A stretch of DNA of 64,000 nt. Origin: Bactericera cockerelli. Its lineage: Eukaryota; Arthropoda; Insecta; Hemiptera; Triozidae. The DNA is taken from positions 29,729,877 to 29,793,876 of the forward strand of contig CM044963.1 of NCBI GenBank assembly GCA_024516035.1. The letters are read 5' to 3'. Positions within the stretch are counted from its first letter, which is position 1. Each line of letters begins with the position of its first letter. The translations under genes were made by a program, and so were the position numbers. The notes under the pieces were generated by a model that did no database searches, had not been told where the DNA came from, and worked only from the letters and a program-made list of their open reading frames with translations. Below are positions 62,051 to 64,000 of the stretch, in pieces.

Positions 62051-62129
62051 TGATAAAAAGGTTTATCGGGATCGGGCAAAATGTTGCTCCAACCAAAAAA
62101 TATCTATTAATAACAGTTTCTTTTCACAC

Positions 62130-62290
62130 AGCCTTTATTATTTCATAGCCATGAATGTAACAGCAGCTACTGTAGACAGTAAGTTATAGTCTGTGTTGTA
62201 GCTAGCCCATCCCTTAGTATTCCTCCCCTTTGAATGGCATGGATTTAAAGGTAAAATGCACTGAAGTAATGCGAAAGCGGTTCTGAGGTA
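62130..62290 (-). repeat. SINE family E body fragment plus another repeat
   Basis: TATTTCATAGCCATGAATG, GTCTGTGTTGTAGCTAGCCC and TCCTCCCCTTTGAATGGCAT are family E body. AATGCGAAAGCGGTTCTGAG then resembles the 39150 family. Confidence 0.6.
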
Positions 62291-62415
62291 CCTTTAATTC
62301 TTTTTTGTATAAGTCAAGTAGGTGAAATCATCATAAATATTTTAGGTAACATCGTCATGATGTTAATTGGAATTAGAGGAAGAAGGAAGATGTGGATAGT
62401 TAGTTAGATAGATAG

Positions 62416-62416
<1 letters not shown>

Positions 62417-62453
<37 letters not shown>

Positions 62454-62486
62454 ACCCACACACCCACCCACACACACCCACACATA
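62417..62486. repeat. CA microsatellite
   Basis: GATAGATAGATA followed by about 45 bp of CA and then CCCACCCACACA variants. Confidence 0.9.
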
Positions 62487-62689
62487 AATAAAGAGGTGCT
62501 ATATTAAACTGTTAGCGTAATGGGACTTCCTGTCTCGAGCCGACAGTCTAAATAAAGCACTACTATACTATACCACTGAGCTACCGGGACAGACAAAGAA
62601 AATCATTAATTTTTATTTACAGTTGTTTTGTAATCCGGGGCGAAGTTCATGCCTTAGGCATTCTCTGCCACTTAACCTCGGATAAAGTA

Positions 62690-63170
62690 TGATTATATGG
62701 ACGCCCACATAGTATATGGACGTCCATATAATCCTCCAGACTGGGGGCGTCCCCCCACCAACAACCCACCTACCTAGTTGGTCAAAGCTTGACAAGTGGT
62801 TATTTAGAAACTCAGTAAATACGAGACCTTCTTTTTTTACTCTGTCTTATCCCGCTCAAGCAGGGTCGATGTTGTTCAACCTCATGGTTGAGGTTGATTG
62901 GTTTTGGCACTTTTTTTACGGCTGGATGCCCTTCCTAACGCCAACGATTTTAATTGATTTAACGTCCTGGATTAGGACGGGGGTTTTACCTTCCATTCGC
63001 TTTAAATCGTACCAGCTACCCATATTAACCTCACCCAGCCGGCTGGGTAGGGCCAGAAATGCCAGCCTCACATGTACGGAGGGAACAGAATTTTCTGTGT
63101 GAAAAGTCTGCTCCGACCGGGCATCGAACTCAGGATCTCTAGACTACGAGCAGTAGTTGCAAAGACGAAA
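62690..63170 (-). repeat. SINE family D pieces around another repeat
   Basis: GACGTCCATATAATCCTCCA at 62718 is the D tail. CAGGACGGGGGTTTTACC-like body through CGGGCATCGAACTCAGGATC at 62960-63140 is the middle and T-arm. Between them TTACGGCTGGATGCCCTTCC with TAACGCCAAC is a separate, commonly repeated phrase. Confidence 0.65.
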
Positions 63171-63894
63171 CCAATGTGTATATAATTCGCAGAGAGTCGA
63201 GCATGCTAATTCCTACCTTGACCATGACCACATACACTTTGCCAAATACGTCAGACTAGGTAAATAAATTTGAAGGATTATGCGAAAATTATGCAAGGTG
63301 TTCCGAGGCAATGATCCATGTATAATTTTTTATTTAATTATTTATCATCTTTTATAAAACCTGGTTCAGGGTTTCAGATGAAACACCATACAATTAACAC
63401 TGCGACCTAGTAAGATATATTGTGACATTTATCATCTTTGAAGAAAAGAAAAGAAATGGCTTTTCAGAACAATAAATTTTTAAATTAAAGAGACAACAAT
63501 AAATTAAATATTTTTTCCCCTTTGATATCTAATTTCTAATTGTTTCTTTAATTTTTTTTTCTGACGGGTCATTCATAATTATACGTCAAGACCATTTGTC
63601 AAAAGAAGAAAAACGACAAATTCGAATCATAAATAAGAATTTTACAACTACTTTTTTATTTTCATATTTTTTTTTTTAAAGACCGACCTCAGTAGTTTGA
63701 TCGATAAGGCGACGATAAGGGGAGCTGGTTTTGGATTGTCATGCAAACAGTCTTTTTTTTACTTTCCTTTACATCTGAAAAGGAAAATATCACTCAAGAG
63801 TATCACTCAAATTTTCAATAGTGAGTTTTTCTCACTATTAAAATTTTCGACACGATGAAGAACGCTTTAAAATTATTTATTTGATGTTGAATTC
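63171..63894. other. Flanking DNA, no gene seen
   Basis: AT-rich. GACCTCAGTAGTTTGATCG with ATAAGGCGACG at 63682-63716 is a truncated family B head. No open frame worth calling. Confidence 0.5.
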
Positions 63895-64000
63895 GTTAGT
63901 TATCATATTAATTGTGTTAATCACTTTCGCGATATCACAACTCAAACTCGCTTTACAAAATCTACGCTGAAACCGGGACTTGAACCACCGACCTCCAGGT
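63895..64000 (-). repeat. SINE family B, cut by the window end
   Basis: TTAATCACTTTCGCGATATC, CAAAATCTACGCTGAAACCG and GGGACTTGAACCACCGACCT in reverse orientation, running off the right edge. Confidence 0.85.

Overview
The window looks like arthropod (most likely insect) nuclear DNA. It has intron-rich housekeeping genes with GT-AG introns, an R1-like non-LTR retrotransposon, an RLE-type retrotransposon fragment, several tRNA-derived SINE families and a 5S-rRNA-derived SINE. AT-rich introns and intergenic DNA are filled with tandem repeats. Nothing looks bacterial or viral. I cannot name the species from sequence alone.

Three conserved genes are recognised from their exons. (1) Minus strand 5986-7475: two coding exons give a complete 207-residue V-ATPase proteolipid subunit c'' (ATP6V0B/VMA16). 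(2) Plus strand 9513-29831: five coding exons give a complete 252-residue UBE2S, the K11-chain-elongating E2 of the anaphase-promoting complex. Intron 3 (12008-27888) is almost 16 kb and holds a 650-bp satellite, hAT-like, Helitron-like and SINE copies, an error-ridden second copy of UBE2S exon 3, and an antisense LINE with a nearly intact ORF. (3) Minus strand 42545-61664: choline kinase, with six contiguous exons covering the kinase core to the stop, plus a probable N-terminal exon. One expected N-terminal exon was not found. An orphan single-exon ORF of 375 codons with internal repeats (33438-34565, minus) lies between UBE2S and choline kinase.

Layout: 1-5 kb inverted repeat arrays and SINEs; 6-7.5 kb ATP6V0B; 7.5-9.5 kb shared upstream region with a hAT MITE and LINE debris; 9.5-29.8 kb UBE2S; 30-42 kb repeat-dominated intergenic DNA with the orphan ORF; 42.5-61.7 kb choline kinase, whose introns carry a full-length R1-like LINE (45991-52600) with target-site duplication, nested LINE fragments, 5S-SINEs, and a 24-copy 34-bp array grown from the gene's own exon/intron junction; 61.7-64 kb repeats.

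SINE families are lettered here: A (3' body ending in an ATT run after GGGCAGTATAAAT), B (box B GGTTCAAGTCC, tail with TGATATCACGAA), D (box B GTTCGATTCC, long body with TCTGTCTACCTCAAG), E (box B GGTTCGAACCC, body with CGCCCATCAGAG), F (box B GGTTCGAATCC, tail TTACCTTCCACTA), and 5S-SINE (5S rRNA head). H is a shorter unclassified repeat. The most unusual signals are the splice-donor array, the deletion-riddled exon 3 copy (probably a raw-read assembly insert), the partial choline kinase exon duplication, the 5S-SINE family, and three LINE frameshifts that all fall at poly-A runs.
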